Part shown: positions 35,850 through 44,747 of the stretch, piece by piece
How the letters are laid out: each line of letters starts with the position of its first letter
Numbering within the stretch: position 1 is the first letter of the stretch
Notes under the pieces: model-generated
Told to the model about the DNA's origin: nothing
Database searches by the model: none
Seen by the model: the letters and a program-made list of their open reading frames with translations, nothing else
Translations under genes and position numbers: made by a program
NCBI RefSeq assembly: GCF_038561935.1
Contig: NZ_CP102770.1
Coordinates: forward strand, 5,704,001 to 5,768,000
DNA from: Myxococcus stipitatus
Lineage (GTDB): Bacteria; Myxococcota; Myxococcia; Myxococcales; Myxococcaceae
Direction of reading: 5' to 3'
Length of the DNA stretch: 64,000 nt

Positions 35850-37106
35850 TCAGACCGCGGGACCGTTGATCATCCCCGCGCCCACCGTCGCGTTCGTGGC
35901 TTCGTCGATGAGGATGAAGCTGCCCGTGTGGCGGTTGCGCCGGTACTCATCGAAGAACAACGGCACCGTGGTGCGCAGCGTCACCCGCCCGATGTCATTG
36001 AGCCCCAGCTTCGAACTCTTCTCGTCGCGGCTGAGCGTGTTGATGTCCAGCCGGTAGTGCAGCCGCTTCACCTGCGTGCGCGCCGAGCGCGTCGTGTGCT
36101 TCAGCGCGAAGCGTGAGCCTGACTGGAGGGTGACGCCCTCCCCCAGCCAGCACACCATGGCGTCCAGGTCCTGCCCCACCATCGGCGGGTTGCCCGGTCG
36201 GCAGAGCATGTCGCCTCGACTGACATCCAGCTCCTCGGCCAGCGACACGTTCACGGACATGGGCGGAAATGCCTGCGCCACCGGGCGCCCCGCCAACTCC
36301 AGCGCCTTCACGCGCGTGGTGAAGCCGGACGGCAGCGCCATGACTTCGTCCCCCGGCCGCAGCACGCCCCCCAGCACCTGCCCCGCGTACGCCCGATAGT
36401 CGGGGTACTTCATGGACATGGGCCGGATGACTCCCTGCACGGGGAAGCGCACGTGGATGAGGTTCCGGTCCGACGCGATGTGCACGTTCTCCAGGTGGTG
36501 CAGCAACGTGGAGCCCTCGTACCAGGGCATCCGCGCCGAGCGCGTCACCACGTTGTCCCCGCCCAGCGCGGAGATGGGGATGAACGTCAGGTCCGCCACG
36601 TCCAGCTTCATGGAGAACCCGCGGAACTCGTCGCGGATGGACTCGAAGACCGCCGCGTCGAAGCCCACCAGGTCCATCTTGTTCACGCAGAGGACCAGGT
36701 GCGGCACCCGCAACAAGGAGGCGATGAAGGCATGGCGCCGCGTCTGCTCCAGCACGCCCTTGCGCGCATCCACCAGGATGAGCGCCAGGTCCGCCGTGGA
36801 CGCACCCGTCACCATGTTGCGCGTGTACTGCAGGTGCCCCGGCGTGTCCGCGATGATGAACTTGCGCCGCGTCGTCGCGAAGTACCGGTAGGCCACGTCG
36901 ATGGTGATGCCCTGCTCGCGCTCGGCCTTCAGGCCATCCAGCAGGAGCGCCAGGTTGACGTACTCGTCCCCCCGCGCGCGGCTGGTGCGCTCCACCGCGG
37001 CGAGCTGGTCCTCCAGAATCGAGCGCGTGTCGTGGAGCAGCCGCCCGATGAGGGTGCTCTTGCCGTCGTCGACGGAGCCCGCGGTCGCGAATCGAAGAAG
37101 CTCCAC
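35850..37106 (-). CDS. cysN: Sulfate adenylyltransferase, GTPase subunit
   Basis: Couples GTP hydrolysis to APS formation by CysD. 418 residues from a GTG that shares its first G with the cysD TAG. G1 AGSVDDGKSTLIGRLL, G2 EREQGITIDVAYRYF, G3 ADTPGHLQYTRNM and G4 CVNKMDLVG are present, followed by EF-Tu-like domains II and III. It is separate from CysC, so this is the E. coli-type arrangement rather than the fused NodQ type. Confidence 0.95.
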   Translation of the reverse strand: MELLRFATAGSVDDGKSTLIGRLLHDTRSILEDQLAAVERTSRARGDEYVNLALLLDGLKAEREQGITIDVAYRYFATTRRKFIIADTPGHLQYTRNMVTGASTADLALILVDARKGVLEQTRRHAFIASLLRVPHLVLCVNKMDLVGFDAAVFESIRDEFRGFSMKLDVADLTFIPISALGGDNVVTRSARMPWYEGSTLLHHLENVHIASDRNLIHVRFPVQGVIRPMSMKYPDYRAYAGQVLGGVLRPGDEVMALPSGFTTRVKALELAGRPVAQAFPPMSVNVSLAEELDVSRGDMLCRPGNPPMVGQDLDAMVCWLGEGVTLQSGSRFALKHTTRSARTQVKRLHYRLDINTLSRDEKSSKLGLNDIGRVTLRTTVPLFFDEYRRNRHTGSFILIDEATNATVGAGMINGPAV

Positions 37107-38011
37107 TAGAAGTAGCCCTCTCGCTTGCGGTCTTCCATCGCCGTCTCGCTGAACCTGTCGTCCGCGCGACTGGCCCCGCGCTCGGTGACGCGCGAGGCGG
37201 CAAGCTCGGCAATCACTTCCTCCACCGTGGACGCGGTGGACTCGACGCACGCGGTGCAGGTCATGTCCCCCACCGTGCGGAAGCGCACCGAGGTCGTCCT
37301 CACCTCCTCGCCCGGCAGCAGCGGCAGGTGGGGCGAGCACGCCATCCACATCCCATCCCGGCGGAACACCTCGCGACGATGGCTGAAGTAGATGGACGGG
37401 AGCGCCACGCCCTCGCGCGCGATGTACTGCCACACATCCAGCTCCGTCCAATTGGACAGCGGGAAGACGCGCAGGTGCTCCCCTCGGCGATGGCGGCCGT
37501 TGTAGAGGTTCCACAACTCCGGGCGTTGGTTCTTCGGGTCCCACTGACCGAACTCGTCACGGAACGAGAACACCCGCTCCTTCGCTCGAGCCTTCTCCTC
37601 GTCCCGGCGCGCGCCGCCGAACACGGCGTTGAACGAGTGCTTCTCGATGGCCTCCAGGAGCGGCACCGTCTGCGCCCGGTTGCGCGAGGCCCGAGGCCCC
37701 TTCTCCTCCGCCACCCGCCCCGCGTCGATGGCCTCCTGCACCGAGGCCACGAGCAGCCGCGCCCCCAGCTCCCCCACGCGCGCATCCCGGTACTGGAGCA
37801 CCTCCGGGAAGTTGTGCCCCGTGTCGACATGCAAGAGCGGGAACGGCAACGGCGCAGGCGCGAAGGCCTTCACCGCCAGGTGCAACATCACCGCGGAGTC
37901 CTTGCCACCCGAGAACAGGAGCACCGGGCTGTCCAGCTCCGCGACCACCTCGCGGATGATGAACACCGACTCCGCCTCGAGGGCGTCCAGGTGCGACAGC
38001 TCGTAGCTCAC
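37106..38011 (-). CDS. cysD: Sulfate adenylyltransferase subunit 2
   Basis: Adenylylates sulfate with ATP (PAPS-reductase-like fold). The PP-loop is LLFSGGKDSAVMLHLA; HVDTGHNFPEVL, GGARRDEEKARAKER and FPLSNWTELDVWQYI are family blocks. I chose the GTG at 38011 (SYELSHLDALEAESVF) because it gives the standard N-terminus and 301 residues and has GGAG four bases upstream; ATG at 38029 is the next alternative. First gene of the cysDNC operon. Confidence 0.95.
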   Translation of the reverse strand: MSYELSHLDALEAESVFIIREVVAELDSPVLLFSGGKDSAVMLHLAVKAFAPAPLPFPLLHVDTGHNFPEVLQYRDARVGELGARLLVASVQEAIDAGRVAEEKGPRASRNRAQTVPLLEAIEKHSFNAVFGGARRDEEKARAKERVFSFRDEFGQWDPKNQRPELWNLYNGRHRRGEHLRVFPLSNWTELDVWQYIAREGVALPSIYFSHRREVFRRDGMWMACSPHLPLLPGEEVRTTSVRFRTVGDMTCTACVESTASTVEEVIAELAASRVTERGASRADDRFSETAMEDRKREGYF

Positions 38012-38175
38012 GGCGCTCCAAGCTACCATGGCGACCACCGAGCCCCGGGAGCCCACCCGGTCGCGAACACCAAGCCAAACTTGTTATCCATGTATGTCCC
38101 ACGGAAGGCTCCGGCCTTCCCGAAGCGCCGAGGGCTTGACCCGTTTTCCTCGGCTGTGCGACAGAGCCATACGTC

Positions 38176-38961
38176 ATGCCCAGTGCGCCCGCCTCGAACC
38201 CGAACGCCCCTGATCGCTGGTTTCCTTCCCGCAAGCCCCAACCGGACCCGCGCCTGCGCTTGTTCTGCCTGCCCTTCGCGGGCGGCAGTGCCTCCATCTA
38301 CAGCGGTTGGCAAGGAGGTCTTCCGCCAGGCGTCGAGCTCTGCGCGGTGCAGCTGCCCGGCCGTGAACGCCGGTTGATGGAGAAGCCCATCGACAACCTG
38401 CCCGCGCTGGTGGACGCGTTGCTGCCCGTGCTCGCGCCGCTGCTCGACAGGCCCTTCGTCTTCTTCGGCTACAGCATGGGCTCGCGCATCTCGCTGGAGC
38501 TGACGCGGCGGCTGGTCGCGCGCAACGGTCCGCTGCCTCGGGGCCTGGTGCTGGCCGCGGCGGGCGCGCCTCGCACGGCGGACCGCAAGCCCATCCACCA
38601 CCTGCCGCAGGACCAGTTCATCGAGGAGCTGCGGCGCTACGACGGCACGCCGGAGGAGATCCTCCAGCACCGCGAGCTGCTGGAGCTGCTGGTGCCCACC
38701 CTGCGCGCGGACTTCGCGCTGGCGTGGTGGGAGAACGGCCCGGCGCCCGTGAAGCTCGACGTCCCCATCTCCGTCATGGGCGGCACCGAGGACAAGCACG
38801 TCCCCCTCGCGCGCCTGGAGACGTGGCGCGAGGAGACGCGCCACTCGGACTTCCGCATCCGTCACTTCGAGGGAGGCCACTTCTTCCTTCGCAAGCAGCA
38901 GGCCGCCCTGCTGACCGCGCTGGGCGAGGACCTCACGCGCTGGATGACGACGCCCGCCTGA
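38176..38961 (+). CDS. Type II thioesterase
   Basis: Removes misloaded acyl or aminoacyl groups from NRPS/PKS carrier proteins. 261 residues, alpha/beta hydrolase: LFCLPFAGGSASIYSGW near residue 30, nucleophile in FFGYSMGSRISLE, catalytic Asp in GGTEDKHVP and His in EGGHFFL. It faces the phosphopantetheinyl transferase gene with three bases between the stops. No NRPS or PKS gene is in the window, so it may serve clusters elsewhere. Confidence 0.92.
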   Translation: MPSAPASNPNAPDRWFPSRKPQPDPRLRLFCLPFAGGSASIYSGWQGGLPPGVELCAVQLPGRERRLMEKPIDNLPALVDALLPVLAPLLDRPFVFFGYSMGSRISLELTRRLVARNGPLPRGLVLAAAGAPRTADRKPIHHLPQDQFIEELRRYDGTPEEILQHRELLELLVPTLRADFALAWWENGPAPVKLDVPISVMGGTEDKHVPLARLETWREETRHSDFRIRHFEGGHFFLRKQQAALLTALGEDLTRWMTTPA

Positions 38962-38964
38962 CGC

Positions 38965-39750
38965 TCAGGCCGCCTCGAAGCGCGGAGGCGCATCCGAGGC
39001 CAGCGGGACGGTGAACTGCCAGCGCACCCGGAAGGGATTCTCCCTGGCACTCCGCAGCGCCACCGCCGCGTGGTGGCGCTCGGAGGGGCACCACTGCATG
39101 AAGCGCCACGTCTCCGGGGTGTCCGCCATCCGAGGGTCGAACGAGATGCGCGGCTCCTGTCCCTTCGCCAGGTGGAAGGCGAACTGGTCCAGCGGCAGGG
39201 ACAGCCCCGCGCCCCGCGCCTTGATGTAGGACTCCTTCAGCGTCCAGTACTCGAAGAAGCGGCTTCGCTGCTCGGCCACGGGGAGCGCCCTGAGCGCGGC
39301 GACCTCGGAGGCGGCGAAGAAGCTGTCGGCGATCTCCACCGTGTCCCCGGGCCGCTGGCTGTCCTCCACGTCCGCGCCCAGCTCCGCGTCCAGCCCCACC
39401 GCCACCAGCGCCATGCCGTCCGTGTGCGAGAGGTTGAAGCGCAGCCGCGCGCCCCACTCGCCCCGAATCTCCGGCCGCCCGTAGGCGTTGGTCGAGAAGC
39501 TCCAGGCCGTGGGCGCCACCGGCGCGTAGCGTGAGAGGGTCACTCGCACCAGCGCGTGACTCACCAGGTACTGCTTCTGGTGGCGCTCGAAGCGGAAGCG
39601 CTGCTTCTTCTCGCGCTCGGCCGGGTCCAGCAGGGCCCAGTAGGCGTCCAGGAGCTTCTGCTCCTGGATGCGCTCGGGCTCGACAATCCACACGTGGACT
39701 TCGTCCGGACGTAGCTCCAGTGGCTCGCCAACAGTCGACATGCCCTTCAT
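38965..39750 (-). CDS. Sfp-type 4'-phosphopantetheinyl transferase
   Basis: Converts apo to holo carrier proteins using CoA. 261 residues. The magnesium and CoA motif is LGADVEDSQRPG (usually GIDVE) and the second signature is YWTLKESYIKARGAGL (WxxKES). Residues FERHQKQYLVSHALVRVTL and LRFNLSHTDGMALVAV are the other family blocks. It is the broad-range NRPS/PKS-type enzyme rather than AcpS. Start could also be the Met at 39741. Confidence 0.93.
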   Translation of the reverse strand: MKGMSTVGEPLELRPDEVHVWIVEPERIQEQKLLDAYWALLDPAEREKKQRFRFERHQKQYLVSHALVRVTLSRYAPVAPTAWSFSTNAYGRPEIRGEWGARLRFNLSHTDGMALVAVGLDAELGADVEDSQRPGDTVEIADSFFAASEVAALRALPVAEQRSRFFEYWTLKESYIKARGAGLSLPLDQFAFHLAKGQEPRISFDPRMADTPETWRFMQWCPSERHHAAVALRSARENPFRVRWQFTVPLASDAPPRFEAA

Positions 39751-39824
39751 CTACCACGGCGCGGGGCCCCCCGCGTAGGCTGCGGGGTCCATCTCCGGCC
39801 CCGCGCCGGAACGGGGGGAACAAC

Positions 39825-41039
39825 ATGGACTCGCACGCCGCGACGAAGAAACTGGAGACGCTGCGCATGCTCATGGCCGGCCACACCGACACGAGCGAGG
39901 AGCGCCGGATCCTGGGCCTGCTGCGCGACGCCAGTGCCGCGGAGCTGAACTTTCTCTTGGCCAACATCGACCTCGAGTCCCTGCTGGGTGACCTGGACGA
40001 CGGCATCTTTGGTCCCGACCACCACACGCAGCTGTTGGACATGCTCTGCCGGGAGCGGGCCACCCAGCTCGCCCTGCCCTTGCGCGCCAGCCTGGTGACG
40101 GCGCTCCAGCGAGGCGCCACCCCCGCCCTGGCGGAGCAGTGCATCCGGGACGTGTTCCTGAGCCTGCACGGGCGGGAGCTGACCAGCTTCAAGAACCTGC
40201 TCGACGCGGGCAACAACCACCAGGACCTGGAGAAGCTGCTCTTCGACGACGTGGATGACCCGGCGATTCGCGAAGACATCCTCACGCACATCCGCCGCGA
40301 GGCGGAGACCGCGCCGAGCGGCGAGAACAAGGTCCTCAGCGACATCGACGACACCTTCTACGCCAACCTCAAGGACACCCGGTATCCGTCCAAGACGGTG
40401 TACCCCGGGGTGCTGGCCTTCTACGCGGAGCTGGACCGAGGCCCCGGCATCATCCCGGGCCGCGAGGGCGACCTCACCTTCGTCACCGCCCGGCCCATGG
40501 ACCCGCTGGGCGCCGTGGAGAACCTGACGTTCGACAGCCTGCGCAAGCACGGCGTGCCGCCCCACGTCGTGCTCTCCGGGAGCCTCACCCATCTGTTGGG
40601 CAACTCGCGCATCGCCGCGAAGAAGTTCGACAACTTCCAGCGCTACGCCCGCATCTTCCCCGAGTACGGCTTCGTCTTCGTGGGCGACAGCGGACAAGGG
40701 GACGTGGAGTTCGGCGACAAGATGCTCTCGGCGGCGCCCCACAGCGTCCACGCCGTCTTCATCCACGACGTCGTCGAGACCCCCGAGGCCACGCGCCGCA
40801 CGTGGCGCGACAAGCACATCTACTTCTTCGACACGTACGTCGGCGCCGCGCTGGAGGCCTTCGCGCTGGGGCTCATCTCGCGAGATGGCCTGGCCCGGGT
40901 GGCCATCGCCGCGCGCGAGTCGATGGAGGGCATCGCCTTCACGTCCGCGGCCCAGCGGGATGCCCGCAAGGCGGAGCTCACCCGGGACCTGCAACGCGCG
41001 GACGCGGTGACGTCTCCCTCGCCCGCCGCGGCCCACTGA
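39825..41039 (+). CDS. DUF2183 (App1-like) phosphatidate phosphatase-type protein
   Basis: 404 residues from ATG 39825 with GGGGGGAA five bases upstream. The N-terminal 170 residues are helical (TLRMLMAGHTDTSEERRILGLL) and unassigned. Residues 175-340 form a HAD-like domain with the App1 signature: KVLSDIDDTFYANL, TFVTARPMDPLG and YGFVFVGDSGQGDVEFG. In yeast App1 this domain dephosphorylates phosphatidic acid. It may act on lipid or polyprenyl phosphates; that is inference. It precedes the polysaccharide cassette by 240 bases and could belong to it. Confidence 0.85.
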   Translation: MDSHAATKKLETLRMLMAGHTDTSEERRILGLLRDASAAELNFLLANIDLESLLGDLDDGIFGPDHHTQLLDMLCRERATQLALPLRASLVTALQRGATPALAEQCIRDVFLSLHGRELTSFKNLLDAGNNHQDLEKLLFDDVDDPAIREDILTHIRREAETAPSGENKVLSDIDDTFYANLKDTRYPSKTVYPGVLAFYAELDRGPGIIPGREGDLTFVTARPMDPLGAVENLTFDSLRKHGVPPHVVLSGSLTHLLGNSRIAAKKFDNFQRYARIFPEYGFVFVGDSGQGDVEFGDKMLSAAPHSVHAVFIHDVVETPEATRRTWRDKHIYFFDTYVGAALEAFALGLISRDGLARVAIAARESMEGIAFTSAAQRDARKAELTRDLQRADAVTSPSPAAAH

Positions 41040-41278
41040 CGCGCGCAAGGCGTCCACTCCGCGACGCAGCGGGGGCCCGCGCGTTCCAGTCCGTGACGAC
41101 GGGAGGATGCGCCTTGGTGCGCGCTGGCGTCTGAGTGGGCAACCCCGTTCCACCGTCCCTGGGGGCAGTTGGCGTGCGCCTCGGCCCCGCCAACTTTCCT
41201 ACCGCTCCCCCAGGGGAGAAGCGGGGCGGCGTGGCCGCCATGGGCAAGGAGTGGCGGCGTGATGGGGGGCGAGACCTG

Positions 41279-42529
41279 ATGGAGCTCTTTCCCATCCATC
41301 TGCTGTTCATCGTCGTGTTGATGAACCGCTACATCCTCGGCCCGTTCCTGCGGCGTCTGCGCGGGCGCGACATCGACCAGGCAGACGACACCTACCAACC
41401 TCGCGTCGCCATCGTCATCCCGCTCTTCAACGAGGGAAAGGGCATCTACCACGCGGTGCGCAGCCTGCTGGAGCAGGACTACCCCCGCCACCTGCTGCAG
41501 ATCGTGGTGGTGGACGACTGCTCCAACGACGACAGCTACGCGTGGGCCCAGAAGGCCGCGGAGGGCAGGCCCAACGTCCTGGTGATGCGCAACCCCGAGA
41601 ACATGGGCAAGCGCAAAGGCATCAACCGGGGCGTCAAGGCCGCGGTCGACGCGGAGATCATCGTCTCGGTGGACTCGGACGTCATCGTGGACACGTCCGC
41701 CGTGCGAAACCTGGTGCGGCGCTTCGTCAGCCCCCGCATCGCCGCCGTGGGCGGTCGCACCTACGTGACGAACCGCCACCAGAACTGGCTGACCCGGATG
41801 GTGGAGATCAAGTTCCACTTCGCCCAGCAGTGGCTCAAGGACCTGGAGCGCAGCTTCCGTCAGGTGATGTGTCTGTCCGGCTGCCTCACCGCGTACCGCC
41901 GCCACGTGCTGCTGGAGCTGGAGCCCATCCTGGAGGCGCGCGCCATCGCCGGGGTGCCCATCAAGTACGGCGAGGACCGCTTCCTGACGCGGCAGATCGT
42001 CAAGCACGACTATGAGACGGTCTACACGCTCGACGCGTTCTGCTTCACCGCCGCGCCCGCGACCCTCGCGGGCTACTTCTCCCAACAGCTCCGGTGGCGA
42101 CGCTCCAATCTGGTGGACCTGCTGGGCGGCCTGTCCCACGCGTGGCGACTGCACCCGGTGGTGACGGTCCATTACGTGTCCCAGCTGGCGCTGCTGCTCG
42201 CCTATCCCGTGGTCATCGTCCACAACGTCCTTACCGGGGAGTTCATGGACATCCTCACGTTCCACTTCCTGGTCATCGGACTGCTGGGAATCATCTACCG
42301 ACTGGAGACGCGGCACCTGCCCGAGGACCGGCGTGTGCATGGTGCGTGCTTCCTGCCCATGGCGCTGCTGATGCCCGTGACGTACGCGCTCTTCACGCCG
42401 CTGGCCCTGCTCACCCTGGACTCGGGGAGCTGGGAGACCCGCGGCAGCCCCAGCGCCGCGAAGGCGCCCTCCGTGGCCGGCGACAGCAGCCGCCTGCCGC
42501 CCAATCCCGCCGGTGAGAGCGCCCCATGA
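41279..42529 (+). CDS. Membrane GT2 polysaccharide synthase (NodC/hyaluronan/chitin synthase-like)
   Basis: 416 residues. One N-terminal membrane segment (1-24), then the GT-A catalytic core: VVVDDCSND (D79/D80), VDSD (132-134), GEDRFLTRQI (231-240, catalytic base) and QQLRWRRSN (269-277), the DDD-QxxRW set of processive beta-glycosyltransferases. Three or four C-terminal membrane helices follow (about 300-400). The GEDR block and order match NodC and hyaluronan synthase more than BcsA, and there is no PilZ domain. ATG 41279 has GAG five bases upstream; 41240 and 41135 are longer in-frame starts. Its stop overlaps the next start (ATGA). Confidence 0.87.
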   Translation: MELFPIHLLFIVVLMNRYILGPFLRRLRGRDIDQADDTYQPRVAIVIPLFNEGKGIYHAVRSLLEQDYPRHLLQIVVVDDCSNDDSYAWAQKAAEGRPNVLVMRNPENMGKRKGINRGVKAAVDAEIIVSVDSDVIVDTSAVRNLVRRFVSPRIAAVGGRTYVTNRHQNWLTRMVEIKFHFAQQWLKDLERSFRQVMCLSGCLTAYRRHVLLELEPILEARAIAGVPIKYGEDRFLTRQIVKHDYETVYTLDAFCFTAAPATLAGYFSQQLRWRRSNLVDLLGGLSHAWRLHPVVTVHYVSQLALLLAYPVVIVHNVLTGEFMDILTFHFLVIGLLGIIYRLETRHLPEDRRVHGACFLPMALLMPVTYALFTPLALLTLDSGSWETRGSPSAAKAPSVAGDSSRLPPNPAGESAP

Positions 42530-43626
42530 ACCAACGCGTCGCGAACCGCATCAACTCGGCCGCCGTCTCCGTGTACAAGCTCATGGGCTCGGTGCTGCTG
42601 GGCCTCATCCTCTTGGCGCTGGTGTCCTTCCTGTCCGTCCAGGGCTTCTTCCTCCTGAGCCGGAGCTGGGCCACCCCGGCGGTGATTTCGCCCACGGACC
42701 CGCACATCCTCACGCTCAACACGCAGGTCGCCGCGCAGACCTCCTCCCGGGACCACGTGCTCGCCGAGCGTCGCGCCCTGGAGAACCAGCTGCTGGACGC
42801 GGAGCGCACCGCCGCCGCCGAGCGCGCCTTCCAGCAGCGCTTCCTGGCGGCCTTGAGCGACGAGCGCGACTCCAAGAGCCGCACGGCGAAGCGGCTCGCC
42901 TCGCTGCGCCTCGAGTACAACCGCGCCCGGGATGAAATCCTCAAGTCCAACCGCGCCTACGCGGGGCTCTCCCGCGCGCGCACGGACGCGATGTACGGCG
43001 CGAAGCTGCTGCAACAAGAGGACAAGCTCACGCTGAACCACCACCTGGCCCAGCTCGCACAGAGCAACCTCTCGCTCGCGCAGACCACCGTGGACCTGGA
43101 GACACGGACGGAGAACCTCCATCGGGAGATCGCCGGCCTCACGGCGGTGCGGGACCGGGTGAGCAACGACGCGACCCCCGAGGGCATCACCTCGGATGTC
43201 CTGCTGCTGGAGCGGGAGTACACGCACTCGGTCCTGGAGCAGGCTCGCGCGGAGGCGACCCTTCGGAGCCTGCAGCAGGACCTGAAGGCCCTGGAGGATG
43301 TGGCGCAGCGCTACGAGACCCTCATCGCCTCGCTGCGTGCCTCACCGTACCTGCGCGCCATCGAGAAGGACCTGACCGTGGCCTTCGTTCCCTACGAGAA
43401 CCTGAACAACGCGGGGGCCGGGACACCGCTCTTCGCGTGTGCCGCGAAGGTCGTCTGGTGCCGGGAGGTCGGCGTCGTGGGCCAGGTGCTGGAGGGCGAG
43501 GTGTCCATCAAGCACCCCATCCGGCAGCACATGCTGCGCGGGGTGATGGTGGAGCTGAAGCTCACCGACTCCACGTCGGCGCGTGAGGACCTGCTGCACC
43601 TGGGCCGTGCGCCCTTGTTCCTGTGA
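42526..43626 (+). CDS. Inner-membrane coiled-coil adaptor (HlyD-like)
   Basis: 366 residues, coupled to the glycosyltransferase by ATGA. One membrane segment (about 20-48, LMGSVLLGLILLALVSFLS), then about 220 residues of heptad-rich helix (RALENQLLDAERTAAAE, TTVDLETRTENLHREI, RSLQQDLKALEDVAQRYE), and a C-terminal beta-like domain (VGVVGQVLEGEVSIKHPIRQ). This is the shape of a membrane fusion or periplasmic adaptor protein, here without biotinyl-lipoyl hairpin motif that I can see. It could bridge the synthase to the exported coiled-coil protein of the next gene. Confidence 0.65.
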   Translation: MNQRVANRINSAAVSVYKLMGSVLLGLILLALVSFLSVQGFFLLSRSWATPAVISPTDPHILTLNTQVAAQTSSRDHVLAERRALENQLLDAERTAAAERAFQQRFLAALSDERDSKSRTAKRLASLRLEYNRARDEILKSNRAYAGLSRARTDAMYGAKLLQQEDKLTLNHHLAQLAQSNLSLAQTTVDLETRTENLHREIAGLTAVRDRVSNDATPEGITSDVLLLEREYTHSVLEQARAEATLRSLQQDLKALEDVAQRYETLIASLRASPYLRAIEKDLTVAFVPYENLNNAGAGTPLFACAAKVVWCREVGVVGQVLEGEVSIKHPIRQHMLRGVMVELKLTDSTSAREDLLHLGRAPLFL

Positions 43627-43634
43627 GGAGCCTC

Positions 43635-44747
43635 ATGCGGAAGACGCTCACCTGCGGCGCACTCCTGTGCCTCGCCGTGCGAACACCCTCGGCCCTCGCG
43701 GCCAGCCCCGACCCTCAGCTGGAGGAGCGCGCGGAGGGGTATTGCGAGTGGGTCAAGGGAGTCGGTGACGCCGAGGCCGCGCTGGAGCTGGCACCGGAGG
43801 TGTTCGGCAGCTTCGGCGTGGTGAACACCGGGCAGGCGGAGGGCGGCACGGACCTGGGCAAGCCGAAGCCTCGCGTCACCGCGGGCCTGAGCTACGACAT
43901 CGTGGGGCTGTATCGAGGCCGGGTGATTCACCGACGCGCCGCCGCCGAGTGTCGCCGGCAGCAGGCACTCTCCTCGCTCCAGGCGGCCCTCCGACAGGGC
44001 GCGGGGATGGGAGAAGCGTCCGCGCTGGAGGCTCGGGCCCAGGTGCTCGAGGAGGCCCTGCCCCGGGCGGAGGCACTCGTCACGGCCTTGCGCTCCGACC
44101 TGCGCGAGGGCCGCGCCACGCTGGAGGAGCTCAACGCGGTGCAGGTGCGGCTGGACAACCTGCGCTCGCTCAGCACCGACACCGCCATGGCGCGGGAGCG
44201 GCTGGCCGCACAGCCGGACCTTCCGCGAGGCCAGCGGCTCGAGTCGCTCCTGGAAGAGTTCCGCGCGGCGGATGACGCCGTGGAGGCCGCGTCCGCGGGA
44301 TTGCGTCGCGCGAAGGGCTGGGAGCTGAGCCTGCGCGGGGGCTACGACGAGGTCTTCGACCTGGACCAGGACGTCCCGCTCTTCGGGCAGGTCATGCTGA
44401 CGTATGACCTGGGCCACCTCTGGCAGGGAAAGGCCAACGCGCGGGCGCGAGACGGGCGCCGCCGCGCGACGAAGAACGACGTGGGGGGCATGGACCAGCA
44501 GGTCACCGAGCTGCTCACGGAGCTGCGCGCGCGACATCGGACGGAGGAGGCGCGACTGCGCGAGGTGTCCGCGCTCGTCACGGACCTGGAGGGACAGCTT
44601 CGCGAGGTCGAAACACTCCAGACGCGCGAGGTGCGCCGGTTCAGGGACTATCTGCTCCTGGAGCTGGCGCGGCTGCGCGCCGAGCAGGCGTATCTGACGG
44701 CCCACGTGGAGTCGCTCGCATCGCTCCTGGGGCCCGCGGCTCCGTGA
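43635..44747 (+). CDS. Exported coiled-coil protein, TolC-like candidate
   Basis: 370 residues from ATG 43635 (AGGAG four bases upstream). Signal peptide LTCGALLCLAVRTPSALA, cleaved after residue 23 or so. The body has paired long helices (RQQALSSLQAALRQ, EEALPRAEALVTALRSDLREG, ATLEELNAVQVRLDNLRSL, and 285-365) separated by beta-like stretches (RVTAGLSYDIVGLYRG, LSLRGGYDEVFDLDQDVPLFGQVMLTYDLG). Two helix pairs with short amphipathic strands is the layout of TolC-type outer-membrane factors, but the strands are few, so the call is an inference. GTGA overlap with the next gene. Confidence 0.6.
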   Translation: MRKTLTCGALLCLAVRTPSALAASPDPQLEERAEGYCEWVKGVGDAEAALELAPEVFGSFGVVNTGQAEGGTDLGKPKPRVTAGLSYDIVGLYRGRVIHRRAAAECRRQQALSSLQAALRQGAGMGEASALEARAQVLEEALPRAEALVTALRSDLREGRATLEELNAVQVRLDNLRSLSTDTAMARERLAAQPDLPRGQRLESLLEEFRAADDAVEAASAGLRRAKGWELSLRGGYDEVFDLDQDVPLFGQVMLTYDLGHLWQGKANARARDGRRRATKNDVGGMDQQVTELLTELRARHRTEEARLREVSALVTDLEGQLREVETLQTREVRRFRDYLLLELARLRAEQAYLTAHVESLASLLGPAAP

